Positions 21,545 through 33,861 are shown, counted from the stretch's first letter. The stretch is 64,000 nucleotides of DNA from Phragmites australis (GCF_958298935.1 NC_084922.1:18850501-18914500), one strand, 5' to 3'. Numbers and translations: made by a program. Notes: generated from the sequence alone by a model not told the origin.

Positions 21545-21839
21545 CTTGGTTGCCCGTTAGGTAATCTTAGCTATCCCCTTTGTTTCATCGTTTTCCATTA
21601 CCTAGAGTCCAAAATATTACCCCACAAAATATTTAGATATTAGTTTTTCCACTGTCCAAACCACTTGGTGCCTTCGCAATTTTGTTTTCAATATTCACGT
21701 TGTTGAGTTTGAGTCCATCGTCATTGTCTTTGTTGCTGGTCGATTCATCGTGATCTAGTTTCTAGTGTTGAGTCTTGCTGTTTAGTCCTCGTGTATCTTG
21801 GCCTGCCCTTGTTTGCAATAGCTGAGATTGTGTCTCTAG

Positions 21840-22265
21840 TCGAGTTGACCATCAACTCGTGTTTGCCACTAGTCGTTTTAACCATCTACTCGAGTTCGCC
21901 CACTAGTCAAGTCGATCATCAAGTCGTGTTCGACCACTAGTCTCTTTAACCATCTACTCGAGTTCGACCACTAGTCGCTTCAACCATCTACTCGGGTTTG
22001 ACCACTAGTCACTTCAAGTTCGATCACTAGTCGTTCCGACCACCCACTTGGGTTTCGACCAGGCACTTCGACCACCCACTCGGGGTCCTGACCAGTCACT
22101 CCGACCACCTACTCGGGTTCCGACCAATCACTCTGACCACCCACTCGGGGTCCCGACCAACCATTCCGACCACCCACTCAGGATCCAACCAGGTACTCTG
22201 ACCACCCACTCGAGGTCCCGACCAGTCACTCGGGGTCCCGACCAATCACTCCGACCACCTAGTCA
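21840..22265. repeat. Minisatellite in the leader of element C
   Basis: Imperfect units of about 30-36 bp built on CGACCAC(C)TACTCGGGTTCCGACCA and the related GACCACTAGTC. It lies between primer site and gag. Unit homogeneity rises to the right, as in an array growing from one end. The short ORFs here are repeat artefacts. Confidence 0.8.
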
Positions 22266-22321
22266 AAATCGCACACCTTCTCAGATCCGACCACCATAGC
22301 CGAACAGATGTAGCTAAAGTT

Positions 22322-22322
<1 letters not shown>

Positions 22323-22352
<30 letters not shown>
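22323..22352. repeat. (GA)n microsatellite
   Basis: About 15 GA dinucleotides in the leader of C, followed by A-rich tracts (22455-22535). Confidence 0.9.
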
Positions 22353-22353
<1 letters not shown>

Positions 22354-22945
22354 CACATACCTTTATACCCCTACTCTTCGGAGAAAGTTTGTGACCCACG
22401 TACCTCAATGGTCTTAGAAAATGCAGTAGAAGAGTTTTTGAGTTTGTGTCACATTCGCAAAAAAAAAGAAAAAAAAAGAAAATCAAGCAAGAAGCAAAGA
22501 GTGCAAAAAAAAAGAAGCAAAGAGAATTAAAAAAGAGAGAATCGGTTTACATTGCGAATTTTGTTCCATTGTGCTTGTGTCTGTTATAGTTTTCGGCTTG
22601 CTTGAGCTAGTTCTAGGAACGTGTTCGGGCCAGCAACTGTGACGAATATTGTGGACTTTTATTTAGCTTTGCTAATCTGATTTCAATTGTTGCTATTCCT
22701 TGCTACTAAATATTTCCTTTCCAAGCTACACCTTCTCTCGATTAGACCAGTTTCTCCCCTTGCAACTACCTCACTCGCACCCGATAAGGTATCACGAACA
22801 AACCACCGGTTGTGCCAACTACGGTGATTGGTAAGAACACTTGCAAGAGCATGGTAAGACGCTTGAGAGTGTGTGACTCCACCTCCACCACCTAGTAATC
22901 AATAGGGATAATTTATCTTTTGTTGTTTTCTATCTTCGACTAACC

Positions 22946-24310
22946 ATGGCAGGAGAAGCATCAGATGCACAGGAGTGTGTTTTGAGGGAAGAACTCTGAA
23001 TGGTGTTGAATTATCATCGACAAGCTATTAGTGAAGACTTCGATATGAAGCTTGCGGAGAAAAACACTACATTGCAACGACTTAATGATAGTATTGCCAT
23101 GCTCAATACACGCTTTGATCGAGTGGTTAATTAGCCACCAAACCATGGGCGTGTGGATCCTCGTGGCGTAGACCATGAGCAGGAGGAGTCTGTCGCAGAT
23201 GATGAAATTTTGAGGCTAGAACAAGACGCCTTTGATGCACGACAATGGGACAGATTGAACGTCAACCATCAAGGTATGAGAGGTAATAATTTTCAGCAAC
23301 ATAACCTACATGTTAATGATGATCCATTTGCTAAGGTTAAGTTTACCATACCACCTTTTGTGGGTGCTTATGATGCTAAAAAGTATTTGGATTGGGAGGT
23401 GACGGTTTAACAGAAGTTTAATGCTCATTTAGTTCCTGAAGTGCATAGAGGTAGGCAAGCCACTAGTGAATTTAAAGAAATTACAATTATCTGGTGGAAT
23501 AGAGTATGCATCGATGGATTAGCGCCTACTATATGGAATCCTTTAAAGGTTGCTATTCTTAACAAATTTGTTCTACCCTCTTTTAAACATGATTTGCATA
23601 AGAAATTGCAGCGCTTAAACCAAGGTGATAGATCCGTAGAAGAATATTATCAAGAGCTACAAATTAGTATGTTGCGTTGTGATATTATTGAGAATGAAGA
23701 GGCTGCAATGGCACGCTTTTATGGAGGGTTAAGGCGTGAAATTCAGGACATAGTTGATTCCAAAGAATACAATGGTGTTCCTAGATTCTTCCAACTTGCT
23801 TGTTTGGTAGAAAAAAAATTATAGGGATGATAACAGAGGCCAAGGAGCAATTTTGTAAGGACGACCACTTCAAAATCAACACCGGGACAAGTCAAAATAG
23901 CCCCACATTCAGCTACACGGTCTGCTACCCCTTTCTTGAGTAGGGCGCATTCAGCAGTACCTTCGACACCGTCGCACGCTCCCAGGGTAAGGAAATCCGT
24001 AAGTGTGCAGGGTCCAGCCAAGAGCTCTTCTTCAGTTGCTTCTACAGGTCAATCGACCAGGATTGTATTCCACCGATGCAAGAGAATGGGCCACGTCATG
24101 AAGGATTGCCCAAGTCAGCGAGCGTACATTGTAACAGAAGACGGTGGATATGTAAGTGCTAGTGATGTTGAGGATGAATATGCCCTTGCAGCTAACCATG
24201 CAGGTGATGAGGACGAACATGAGACGGATATCAACAATGAAGAAGAATTGAGTGCAGCTGCTATGGAGAATTATAGGACACTCATTGTGCAACGAGTGTT
24301 AAGCACTTAA
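22946..24310 (+). pseudogene. Element C gag
   Basis: Begins at ATGGCAGGAGAAGC (22946). The gag core is readable: PFAKVKFTIPPFVGAYDAKKYLDWE near 23330, LKVAILNKFVLPSFKHDL near 23550, GDRSVEEYYQELQ near 23630, MARFYGGLRREIQDIVD near 23710. The zinc knuckle HRCKRMGHVMKDCPSQRA (near 24075) lacks the first Cys. Stops at about 22999, 23132, 23408 and 23822 and a frameshift after 23830 kill the frame. Confidence 0.85.
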
Positions 24311-24329
24311 ATGGAGCAAGCGGAATAGC

Positions 24330-27300
24330 TACAATGCCACATTTTATTTCAGATATTCCTCATAGTCAAGAATTATCGTGTTCGAGTCATTATTGATGGA
24401 GGAAGCTGAAACAACTTGGTAAGTTCAGATATGATCAAGAAGCTTGCCTTGCTGACAAGAAACCATCCTCACCCTTATCATATTCAATGGTTCAACAACA
24501 GTTGTAAGGTGAAGGTAATGCAAACAGCTATGGTGCATTTTTCTATTGGTTCATACCATGATTGTGCTGATTTTGATGTAGTATCCATGCAAGCATGATC
24601 ACTTTTGTTAGGACGACCATGGGAGTTTGATACTGATACAACACATCATGGTAGAAGTAATAAGTACACCCTTATGCACAAAGGAAAGAAAATAACTTTT
24701 CTACCTTTAACCCCTACTGAAATTATGAAATGTGAACAAGAGATAGCTGAAAATAAGATAAAAGAGTTTGGGAATAAATCTGAAAATCAGCAAGTAGCAG
24801 AAAATATTTTTCCACCCAAAAAGGAGAAAGCAACAACAACTTCTAAATCCAATGGAATTAGACTAAAAGGGTGTGTTATGCTTGCTACTAAATCTGATCT
24901 TGCTGAAATTTGTGATAATAAGCTGCCATGTTATGCTTTGATATGCAAAGATACTTTAGTTTCACTCGAGGATATATCTAGCTCTTTGTCTCCTGCTATT
25001 GCTAACCTTTTGTAAGAGTTTGTGGATGTATTTCCAGCTAAGGTACCCCCGGGATTACCACCTATTCGAGGGATTGAACACCAAATCGTGCTATATATAG
25101 GACCAATCTGGAAGAGACTAAGGAAATTCAGCGACAAGTCCAAGACTTTTTGTACCGCAGATATGTATGAGAAAGTCTTAGCCCTTGTGTTGTTCCCATT
25201 CTTTTGGTTCCTAAGAAAGATGGTAGTTGGCGTATGTGTGTTGATTGTAGAGCCATCAATAATATTACTATAAGATATCATCACTCTATCCCTAGGTTAG
25301 ATGATATGCTTGATGAGTTGAGTGGTTCTATAATTTTCGTTAAAATTGACTTGCGAAGTGGATACCACCAGATTAGAATGAAACTTGGAGATGAATGGAA
25401 GACTGCATTTAAAACTAAGTTTGGTTTGTATGAGTGGTTAGTAATACCTTTTGGGTTTACCAATGCACCTAGTACTTTCATGTGATTGTTGAATGAACAT
25501 TTACGTGCTTTCATTGCGAGATTTGTAGTGGTTTACTTTGATAACATCTTGATTTATAGCAAGTCATATGAACTACACTTTGATCACTTACGTGCTATTT
25601 TTAATGCTTTGAGAGATGCATGTTTGTTGGGTCACCTCGAAAAGTGCGTCTTTTGCATGGATCGAGTCTCTTTTCTTGGCTATGTTGTTACTCCATAGGG
25701 AATAGAGGTGGATAAAATAAAAATTGAAGCTATAAAGAGCTGGTCAACTCCTGAGACTGTTACACAAGTGAGAAGTTTTCATGGTCTTGCGGGTTTCTAT
25801 CGGTGATTTGTGTGGGATTTCAGCACCATTATTGCTCCAATAAACAAGTTGACCAAGAAAGGAGTAGTTTTCAAATGGGGACCAGCACAAGAACAAGCAT
25901 TCAAATTGTTGAAAGAGAAGCTCACCCATGCTCCATTGCTCCAACTCCCTGATTTTGGTAAGACCTTTGAACTAGAATGTGATGCTAGTGAGATTGGAAT
26001 TGGAGGTGTGCTAATTCAATAAGGTAACCTATTGCTTATTTTAGTGAGAAATTAATTGGGGCAAGTCTGAATTATTTCACTTACGATAAAGAATTCTATG
26101 CTTTAGTTCGTGTGGTTGAAACTTGGCAACATTATTAATGGCCCAAAAAATTTGTTATACATTATGATCATGAATCACTAAAATATATTAGAAGTCAAGT
26201 TAAACTAAATAAATGACATGTTAAATGGGTAGAATTTATTAAGTCTTTTCCATATGTCATAAAACATAAGAAAGGAAAGGACAATGTGACTGCTGATGTG
26301 CTTTCTAGGCATTATACCATGTTATCTCAACTTGATCATAAGATTTTTGGTTTAGAGACCATTAAGGACTTGTATGCTACTAATTTAGAATTTAAAGAAG
26401 TGCTTGAACATTGTAAATTAGGGAAAATATGGAATAAATATGTGCTAAATGATGAATTACTCTATCGTGCTAACAAGCTATGCATCCCAGCTAGCCCCGT
26501 TCATCTTTTGTTGTTGCAAGAGGCGCATGGAGGAGGATTGATGGCATATTTTGGAGCAAAGAAGACTGAAGATGTGCTGGCCACTCATTTCTTTTGGCCA
26601 AAGATGAGACGTGACATCGAGCGCTACGTGTCACATTGCACCACTTGCAATAAAGCTAAGTCTCGCTTAAATCCACATGGTCTTTACATGCCTCTTCCTG
26701 TTCCTAGTGCACCTTAGGAGGATATTTCCATGGATTTTGTTTTAGCCTTGCGTAGAATAAAGAGGGGGAGGGATAGCATATTTGTAATCGTGGATCGTTT
26801 TTCTAATATGACTCATTTTATACCTTGTCACAAGAGCGATGATGCTACAAACATGGCTGATTTATTTTTCAGGGAAATCTTTCAACTACATGGAGTGCCT
26901 AATACTATCTTCTTGGATCATGATACAAAGTTTTTGAGTCACTTTTGGAAATCACTTTTGAAGTAAATTGGGGACGAAGCTGTTGTTTTCTACTACGTGT
27001 CATCCCTAAACCGATGGTCAAACAGAGGTTGTCAATTGTACATTATCGACCATGTTATGGGCAATTCTAAAGAAGAATTTCAGGGTGTGAGAAAAGTGTT
27101 TACCACATATTGAATTTTCTTACAATAGGCCAGTACATTGCACCACCAAGGTGAGTCTGTTCTAGGAAGTGTATGGATTTAATCCCCATGATTCTATTGA
27201 TTTACTACCTTTGCCTACATCTCAAAGACTTAATTTGGATGCAAAGAAACATGCTGAGTTTATTCTTAAGCTCCATGAGATAACTAAAAAGAATATAGAG

Positions 27301-27605
27301 AGCATGACTGAAAAGTATAGGATTGTTGGAAGTAAAGGTAGGAAAGATATAAAATTTGAACCGCGTGATTTAGTTTGGTTGCATTTGAGGAAGGGTAGGT
27401 TTCTAGAACTAAGAAAGTCAAAATTGATGTCTAGAGCTGATGGACCATTTAAGATAATTGAAAAAATCAATGACAACGCACACAATTTGGACCTACCTGT
27501 AGATTTTAGGGTTAGTCCCACATTTAACATTACAGATCTAAAGCCCAACTTGGGAGAAGAAGAAGAGTTTGAGTCGAGGATGACTCCAATTCAAGAGGGG
27601 GAGGA
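24330..27605 (+). pseudogene. Element C pol: protease, RT, RNase H, integrase
   Basis: Protease has RVIIDGGS (near 24390) and LLGRPWEFDTD (near 24605). RT has [14 protein letters not shown] and SGYHQIRM; the catalytic YxDD box reads YFDNILIYS (near 25538), with the second Asp replaced by Asn. RNase H follows ([14 protein letters not shown] near 25980, then many stops). The integrase zinc finger is complete (H, H near 26520-26590 and CTTC near 26640), with core DFVLALRR near 26735, FLDHDTKF near 26915 and TDGQTEVVN after a frameshift near 26970. The C-terminal GEEEEF and EGEDDE motifs run into the 3' LTR as in A. More than ten stops. It is older than A and Tat-1. Confidence 0.87.
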
Positions 27606-28527
27606 TGATGAGCCCATGGCTCCTTCGGATACAGTCAATACCGTCAATAATCCTCAAATCATACAAGGTTCAATTACAAGAGCACGTGCACGATAGTTAG
27701 ACCACCAGGTGAACTCGTTTCTTGTTATTCATGCTTCCTTGGATGGATTCCTACTAAATTCTTTTGATGTTTTATTGCTTACGAACATGGGAGAAGCACC
27801 ACAACCTTACCCGGATATTACCCCTCGAAGGCCAAGTCTACTCGGACTCAAAGCTGAGCTCTAGTTGTGGTCATGGTCGAAGTCGTGGTCATGGTCAAGT
27901 CGCAGGACAACACGTCAGTAAACGGGCATAACTCTCTCATACAATGTCCGTTTTAGATAATCTTAGACATTCTGGAAAGCTTACGATGAGCCCTTTCCAA
28001 TGGAAATGGGATCGGCCAAATATACCTTATAGTTTAGTCAGAGTCAAAGAAATAATGTGTTACACCACTGTTTTGGACCTAGTTGGGTCTTGTAATCGTG
28101 TCAGGGCCGGAGTATAGGTTGTGCATGCCTCTTTCTATGGCTGCACAACCCTAGGTCGAACTTCTCACGTCCCCCCTATATATACACAGTAGCCATCGTA
28201 GTTAGGCTCATGTTTTGCTCAGATTATTCTATTTTATACAGTTTTGTCGTTTGTTCAGTTTGTGGAACCCCAACTCGAGCACTTCATTGGTAATTGGCTA
28301 TATTCAAATTACATCTACCTGTTCTTGCTTGTGTTCGATTCACTTGCAGGAAAAGCCTTTCTGTCGAGGTCAACAGCATCTTGGCACGGTTGATAACCAT
28401 GGAGTAGTGGTGTAGTGGTTGCGAAGGTTCTCGATCTATTCTGGTCAAAGTCTTTGGATCATCAACATCAAAACTCAACCAATCAACTTATCATATTACC
28501 TTCGGAAGATCAGGTAAATGTGCATCC
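27606..28527 (+). repeat. Element C 3' LTR
   Basis: TGATGAGCCCATGG start directly after the purine tract AAGAGGGGGAGGA, end at GCATCC (expected CATCA, last base mutated). 922 bp against 914 bp for the rejoined 5' LTR. Following aatac is the decayed target duplication (actac at 8498-8502). Confidence 0.87.
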
Positions 28528-28593
28528 AATACAAACGGTGAGGTACTCAAAAACTCATGGAATATCGATCAACTCCGGCAGTTTCATTCATAA
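28528..28593 (+). pseudogene. Element B: end of pol, resumed after element C
   Basis: NGEVLKNSWNIDQLRQFHS then TAA. This is the usual Tat pol ending (S/TWNxxxLRKFY), and it joins in register to the text that stops at 8502. It shows that C landed in the last part of the B integrase. Confidence 0.85.
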
Positions 28594-28639
28594 ATAAGAC
28601 AATATCTGAGGCCTTCCACCACACTAAGAAGTGGTGGCC

Positions 28640-29447
28640 CTCATGGGGCACAAGAAGATAGTTTAATTGCCATTAGGTCTGTGTGGCTAGCGAAAAGTTG
28701 CCAGAAAGGATTCACTTAGCGTCTTGCAAATAGCAAAGATACACCACCTCCATGAGTTTGGAAGTATCTGCTGGAAGAGTGCAGGAAGTGGAACCCTACT
28801 TGCCCTCTAACAAGTCGAGGAAGATCTTTCGCTCCTCCTTGGGGTGGCAGCTGATCGCCCAGGGGACCGGCCGCTGGCTAGCTAAAGGGCTAGGGAAAAT
28901 GGCCGAGGCGAAGACCTTGCCTGTGGTGGATTTTCTGACAAGCGTTGGTAATGATGAAGGACCCTTCACGGGACACGGAGATTATCTGGTGGTTGTCGGC
29001 GGAGCCGATGACCGTGCTTTCTTCACAACCGAAGGCTCGGGGACTCCATCACTAAAGACTTCATCGGCAACCTGATTGATGATCTGATTAAGATCATCAC
29101 CATCTTCATCCCCCTTTTGTGCAACCCATGTCGCCTGCTCCTGCACCGCTCGCTCCATGGCATCAACATCGAGGAAGCGTCGGAGGTGCTAGGTGAAGGG
29201 TCGATGGCCTTTGATGGACATGCTGCATCCTTTTCTTCTAGGCCTCTCACTCAACTCTTCCTCATCAGAGGAGACGATGATGATTCCCGGTGGAACCATG
29301 GGGAGAGGCTCTGGGGAGAGAGGAACTATTTCTTCATTTCATTGGCATTGTTTAGGAGACAACGATGGAGTTGAGGCCGTGGTCTCAAAATCTACGGTCA
29401 CTACTGAACAATGCGCAAGAAAGAACAGAAGGAGATTGAGGTGAACA
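28640..29447 (-). pseudogene. Element B antisense ORF, acidic/serine-rich type
   Basis: On the minus strand, below the TATA at 29468-29477 and a first ATG at about 29447, several frames give PPGIIIVSSDEEELSERP (near 29280), VDAMERAVQEQATW (near 29150) and a basic/proline-rich end. The SSDEEEL patch resembles LILSDDEEL in the Tat-1 antisense gene, and position and orientation are the same (after pol, opposite strand). No Transposase_28 part is seen here. Multiple stops. Function unknown. Confidence 0.45.
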
Positions 29448-29467
29448 TGCATGGCCTTCGGTCCCCT

Positions 29468-29477
29468 CTATTTATAG
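29468..29477 (-). promoter_or_regulatory. TATA box upstream of the element B antisense ORF
   Basis: Minus-strand CTATAAATAG lies about 20-30 bp before the first ATG. Together with the TATA at 9795 this is a second case of a core promoter facing inward from the 3' side of a Tat element. Confidence 0.45.
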
Positions 29478-29479
29478 TC

Positions 29480-29980
29480 ATGGGAATGGGTCAAACAGTA
29501 GGTTTGAAACCGTCAAGATCCGATAATGCTGATTACAATTTTGAGTTCGCCTCGGTTGCGTGTCAATGAGTGGAGAGTCGAGGATGCTGCATCCAATACC
29601 TATGCGGTGGGATGTTGCATCACTATGGAACGTCAAACCAAGAGTTATGGTGAAAACGAGCACAAATGGGAGTGGATTTTTAATGTTCACCTACCCAGCT
29701 GTTCGAATTCACTCGATGACCATAACATAATTACAGCCATATCCTTGGGGGCTGGTGCCTTCGATCATGTTGTCGAAAGTAAAGAGTCGGTGCTTATGCT
29801 CTACTCTCCACTCAATTTAGTCATTGAGTAGAGAGTAGAGGGCAACATCATATATTTTTTATACTTATACTTTACTCTATGTATTGATTATAACATCAAA
29901 TAGAGAGCTAGGGTCTACATCACATAATGTCACCACTTATGCTCCACTTTCTACTCAGTCTAGTTATTGAGCGAAGAGAC
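29480..29980. other. Non-coding tail of element B
   Basis: No gene seen. It contains a GGGGGCTGGTGCC stretch near 29748 and repeated CTACTCTCCACTCAATTTAGTCATTGAGTAG-like words (29800-29835 and 29945-29970) typical of the AT-rich spacer before a Tat 3' LTR. The LTR itself is not identified. Confidence 0.4.
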
Positions 29981-29985
29981 ATTTG

Positions 29986-32239
29986 TAATCTCGTACTGCC
30001 ATATATATTGGGGAGGCTTCTTGCCCCATAAGTCTTTATACTCTATTTATACCGCTCGAGAGGCTCAATGCATATTATCCCACACAATCTCTTATGAGTT
30101 TAGGTTCTAATCCTAGGCCACAAACCCTAGCTGCCATCAGCTTCTTCACAACGTGTCCCTGGGGAGATCGATCTCCATGATCTCCGACGGGGGAAGCACC
30201 GTCGGTACCTAGGGTTCGCGTTGCCGATCATATTGATCAGCCACCCTAGAGAGTCTTTTACTGACCCATTGATATCGGGTTTTTCTCTCTCACCAATTGT
30301 TGATTGACGTTTTCTCTTTAGTTTTTCCGATACAAGATTAGTTTTTGCCACTAGTCGTCCTTGTGCCTATACTCTGACCTCGGCTTCCACACAACACCAG
30401 CTCCTCCACCCGTATGGCAAGGCCGACTTCTCTTCGCTGACTCCACACCCACAACCTGGATCCTCACCGCCCATCTCCACGTGTTGGTCAAGGCCCATCT
30501 CCATGTCCCGCATGTTAGTATCCGCACCTGGATCCATCCGCAGCTCTATCCACACACCTAGATCGGCTTGGTGCTCTCCTCGACACTCCATATCGCCCAA
30601 CCACATGTCCCCGTCCAGCTCCGCCCCCAACCACCCCACCACTTTGACCATCACACATCTCCAATAGAAACACCTGCATCGACCACATGCACAGTGCTTG
30701 GATCCACCCGTCGCCCACCTCCACACCATCGCGCACAGGGCACATCGCCCGTCCACACAGCTGAATGCCTTCGACCTCCGCTACCCCTGCTCGTTGGCTG
30801 TTTGACCACGTTCGCGTGCCCTCTGACCATGTCTGCACACCCTCCAACCTGCATGCCCTCCGACCACATCTGCATGTCCTCTGACCTCAGTTGCCCGTGC
30901 TCAACCATGGTTGCATGCCCTCCAACCATGGCTGAGCATGCGGCACCCTAGGGACGTCTTCATGTGCCGTCGCCTGGCTACCCCATCCACACTACCTCGT
31001 CGTCGGTTCTTCGTTGCATCCACCGATCGAGATGCCTATGACACGACCACCTCATGCACCCTCGGTCTGATCAACCAATCATGGGCAGCTTCTCCCAACT
31101 AATCAGTAGTGGCTCCCGTCCTCCCTAATTACGTGTCTCTCCCTCTTGAGAACGAGGCTGTCGCGGTGTTGCCTTTGGGCCGCAGCACTGCCACCCATGG
31201 TCGTACCTCCACAATGCCACCACATCTCCTAGGTGCAGTTCAGCCCACAGAGGATCTCGCTGTCGCCCTACATTGTCGTCCCCACGTGCCACGACACTCC
31301 GACTGATCGATGCCACCTCTCTCAGTGCGTCATCGCCTTACTCGTCAGCGCACTTGTTCTTCGTCACGCTGTTTAGGTGTTCTTTAGCAGCTTCTTTGAG
31401 CACCGCCACCACGCTCTCTCGGACACTGTGATCACCACTCCAGGCTGCTAGTTCTTCCTCCATCTACTGCCTTCATCCAACACAACCTAATCACCAATGT
31501 CATAGTCACCACCCCAACTACTTCATCTACTCTGGGAACCACGGGCTACATCAACACTCTCCTCCTCACCGCTCTGCGCACCGTGATAGTCGTGGCCTTC
31601 TCTGCTGGTCCCTTAAACACTGGCGCATGGTTGGGCTCCCTACATTCACACGTCCAGTAGTGGCAACACTGGTACATGCCTTCATCCCTGACGAGTTCCC
31701 GGGCCTAGAAAACCTAGTGCCCGCCTCGTCCTTGACGGCCTTGACTGCGTCGACTTCGACATTAACCTCTCCTTCGATGATCACCTCATCTTTATCACTG
31801 TCTTCTTCCCTTGGGCCTTCCTATGCCCATCACCATGGTGCCTCCTTGAGCTCGTGGCTTGAAGTGCGGCTTCCTCATCAACGGCAACCGGAACTATAGC
31901 TACATCGACCACGGCTATCTCATGCACGGTATCCTCGACTACAACTACTCGCCTCTCTCTCGACTACCTCAACATTGGCACAAAAGGATTACCATCCGCA
32001 TGAGCTCCTCATTGGTTTCCACTCCAGTAGCAACACTCGCAACATGGCGGCATTACGACTACGGGGGATGTTAGTCCGTCAGCTTGACACCTTCGACTTC
32101 TTCTCTAGTTTGACCGTCTATGATCCTATACTGTCATATGTATCAGGGAGGCTTCTTGCCCCTCAAGTCTATGTACTCTATTTATACCGCCCGAGAGGCT
32201 TAATGCATATTATCCCACGAAATCTATTCTTTCTACACC
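29986..32239 (+). mobile_element. Probable non-autonomous LTR element with short terminal repeats
   Basis: Related sequence at 29986-30095 and 32115-32236 shares GGAGGCTTCTTGCCCC, TACTCTATTTATACCGC and AATGCATATTATCCCAC. The right copy begins TGTTAGTCCG at about 32068, directly after the purine run ACGGGGGA, and ends TTTCTACA at about 32239, which fits a copia-type LTR. The left copy has no clear start and no primer site follows it. The 2 kb between is C-rich with no recognisable gag or pol. Target duplication not found, so ends are approximate. Confidence 0.4.
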
Positions 32240-33024
32240 AAGCAGCTAGAGTGACCCTCCCCTTCAAAGGACTAATGCGCCGCCTAAGGAAGTCGATGCA
32301 GACATCCCAGGATGTCAGACCATTCTTCTTCAAAGAAGCGATCTTCTTGCGGCAATAGTCGATGGTCATGTCCCTTCAGAGGGGAGGTCTTCCAACAATC
32401 CAAAGGGATGGTTTTTAACCCATTGTACCCCAGTTTTCCTGGAACAACTCCGTTAATATAGACCCAGTGTTCATACCAGCCACCCCAAGAGGATTTGGTC
32501 TTGTTCTCCAGGTACTCGGCAGAAACCTTTGACCGAAGATGGAAGCCGGTGGATTCGACCATCGTCCCATCGTGCAAAGTCAACTGGTAGAAGTAGCGGA
32601 CCATACGAACATAAGACCAAACCCCTATCTTTGCCTTGTAGAAGTGGGTGAGGTTACTAAGCATAGTGATTGAGTTAGGATTCAAATTCATTGGCTCAAA
32701 CTTTAGGATCTGGAGGAAGAAGCTCAACAACAGGAACTCAATGAACAACACCGGAAGTTACTAAGCATAGTGATTGAGTTAGGATTCAAATTCATTGGCA
32801 CAAACTTTAGGATCTGGAGGAAGAAGCTCAACAATAGGAACTCAATGAACAACACCAACACCCCGGTGTTGAGAGAGGGGAACTTGTTTTTCACCGTCGG
32901 CCAGCAGGGGGTCTTCACCCGCAGGGGAACTTGTTCGATCAACTCTGCTTGCTCCAGGGCCTCCAACTTGGCTGCAATCATCACGAACTCGTTCCATCCC
33001 TCCACCATGGATTTTGTTGGGTGA
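32240..33024 (-). pseudogene. Transposase_28-like antisense ORF
   Basis: Minus-strand frames give LQILKFEPMNLNPNSITML (near 32690), FHLRSKVSAEYLENK and SSWGGWYEHWVYI (near 32500), and a C part DFLRRRISPLKGR (near 32280). The order and motifs match the plant Transposase_28 family and part 1 of the Tat-1 antisense gene. It may be the missing N part of element B's antisense gene, separated by the insertion at 29.98-32.24 kb, or belong to another element. The start is cut at about 33025 by other sequence. Confidence 0.5.
32653..32860. repeat. 104-bp tandem duplication within the Transposase_28-like ORF
   Basis: GTTACTAAGCATAGTGATTG starts at 32653 and at 32757, and about 100 bp after each agree nearly perfectly. 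The shift of 104 is not a multiple of three, so the copy breaks the antisense frame. Confidence 0.92.
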
Positions 33025-33025
33025 T

Positions 33026-33861
33026 TGTCATAGCCCAAAAAATTAATTTCGTGTCATTAAGCTTGCATGTGCATCATGTTTGAATTTTTGAGCATGCGTT
33101 TCAGTTCATTCAAATTAGAATTCAAATTGTTGGATTAATTGTAAAATAGAGCATTGTGAAGCAACTGACAAACTATGTATACAACTTAGGGCTAGGAACA
33201 GTTCTATAAATTAATAAAATATAAGTCTTGAATTACGGTGATTTTTTCAAGATGTTAGGAAAATTATTTGAACCCTTAAAAAGTCACACATTGTTTAAAA
33301 GCTGTACGATTTGATGAATTTTAATTTGAAATCTACTCTAGCTTTTTTAGTGCAACTGGTCAAAATGGAATCTTGGCGAATTATTATACCTGAAAAAATA
33401 TTGTTTTGAATTTTAGAGCTCTCTAGGTGGTCCATTTAGCCAGCCAAATTAGAGAGAAGAAAATAGGAGGAAATTGCGAAGGAAAACGGGTCCACTGGTC
33501 AGCGCCTCTGTCGTTCCTTCTTCCTCATTGGGCAGCGTGGACGGTGAGTTCCACAGCGCTGCCGCCAATTGCCGGGCTTGGGCGGCCATCCCAGCTCCCC
33601 CCTGGCCTAATCCCTCACCCTCGGCTCCTCCTTCTTTCTCTCTCCCTCATTTTCCTCTCTCGACTAAACAGAGGCAGCAGCAGCTCTTCTCCTCTCCATT
33701 TTCTCCACTACACAGAACTCGTCGCCGAGCAAATTCACAGCATCCCCGCCATCTACGAGCCATCCCGGCCACCCCAGAGTTTGGAGGAGGTTGGAGCAGA
33801 GCCACTGCCTGCTATTCCTGTCGCGTCTGGAGGTCATTACCCCCATCAAATTGGTTGCTAG
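33026..33861. mobile_element. Fragment of a long LTR-like unit starting TGTCATAGCCC
   Basis: Begins TGTCATAGCCCAAAAAATTAA, AT-rich to 33420, then a GC-rich leader-like part with pyrimidine tracts (33500-33840). It is cut at 33862 by a minus-strand LTR. The start resembles in style the TGTCACACCC units. ORFs of 144-156 aa here are proline/serine-rich with no recognised domain, and I do not accept them as genes. Confidence 0.35.

Noticed and set aside
22048..22299. 83-aa repetitive ORF
   Set aside because: Created by the minisatellite; period and frame shift between units.
30361..31316. Several ORFs of 60-130 aa on both strands in C-rich sequence
   Set aside because: Overlapping frames on both strands with His/Pro/Cys bias follow from composition; no recognisable domain.
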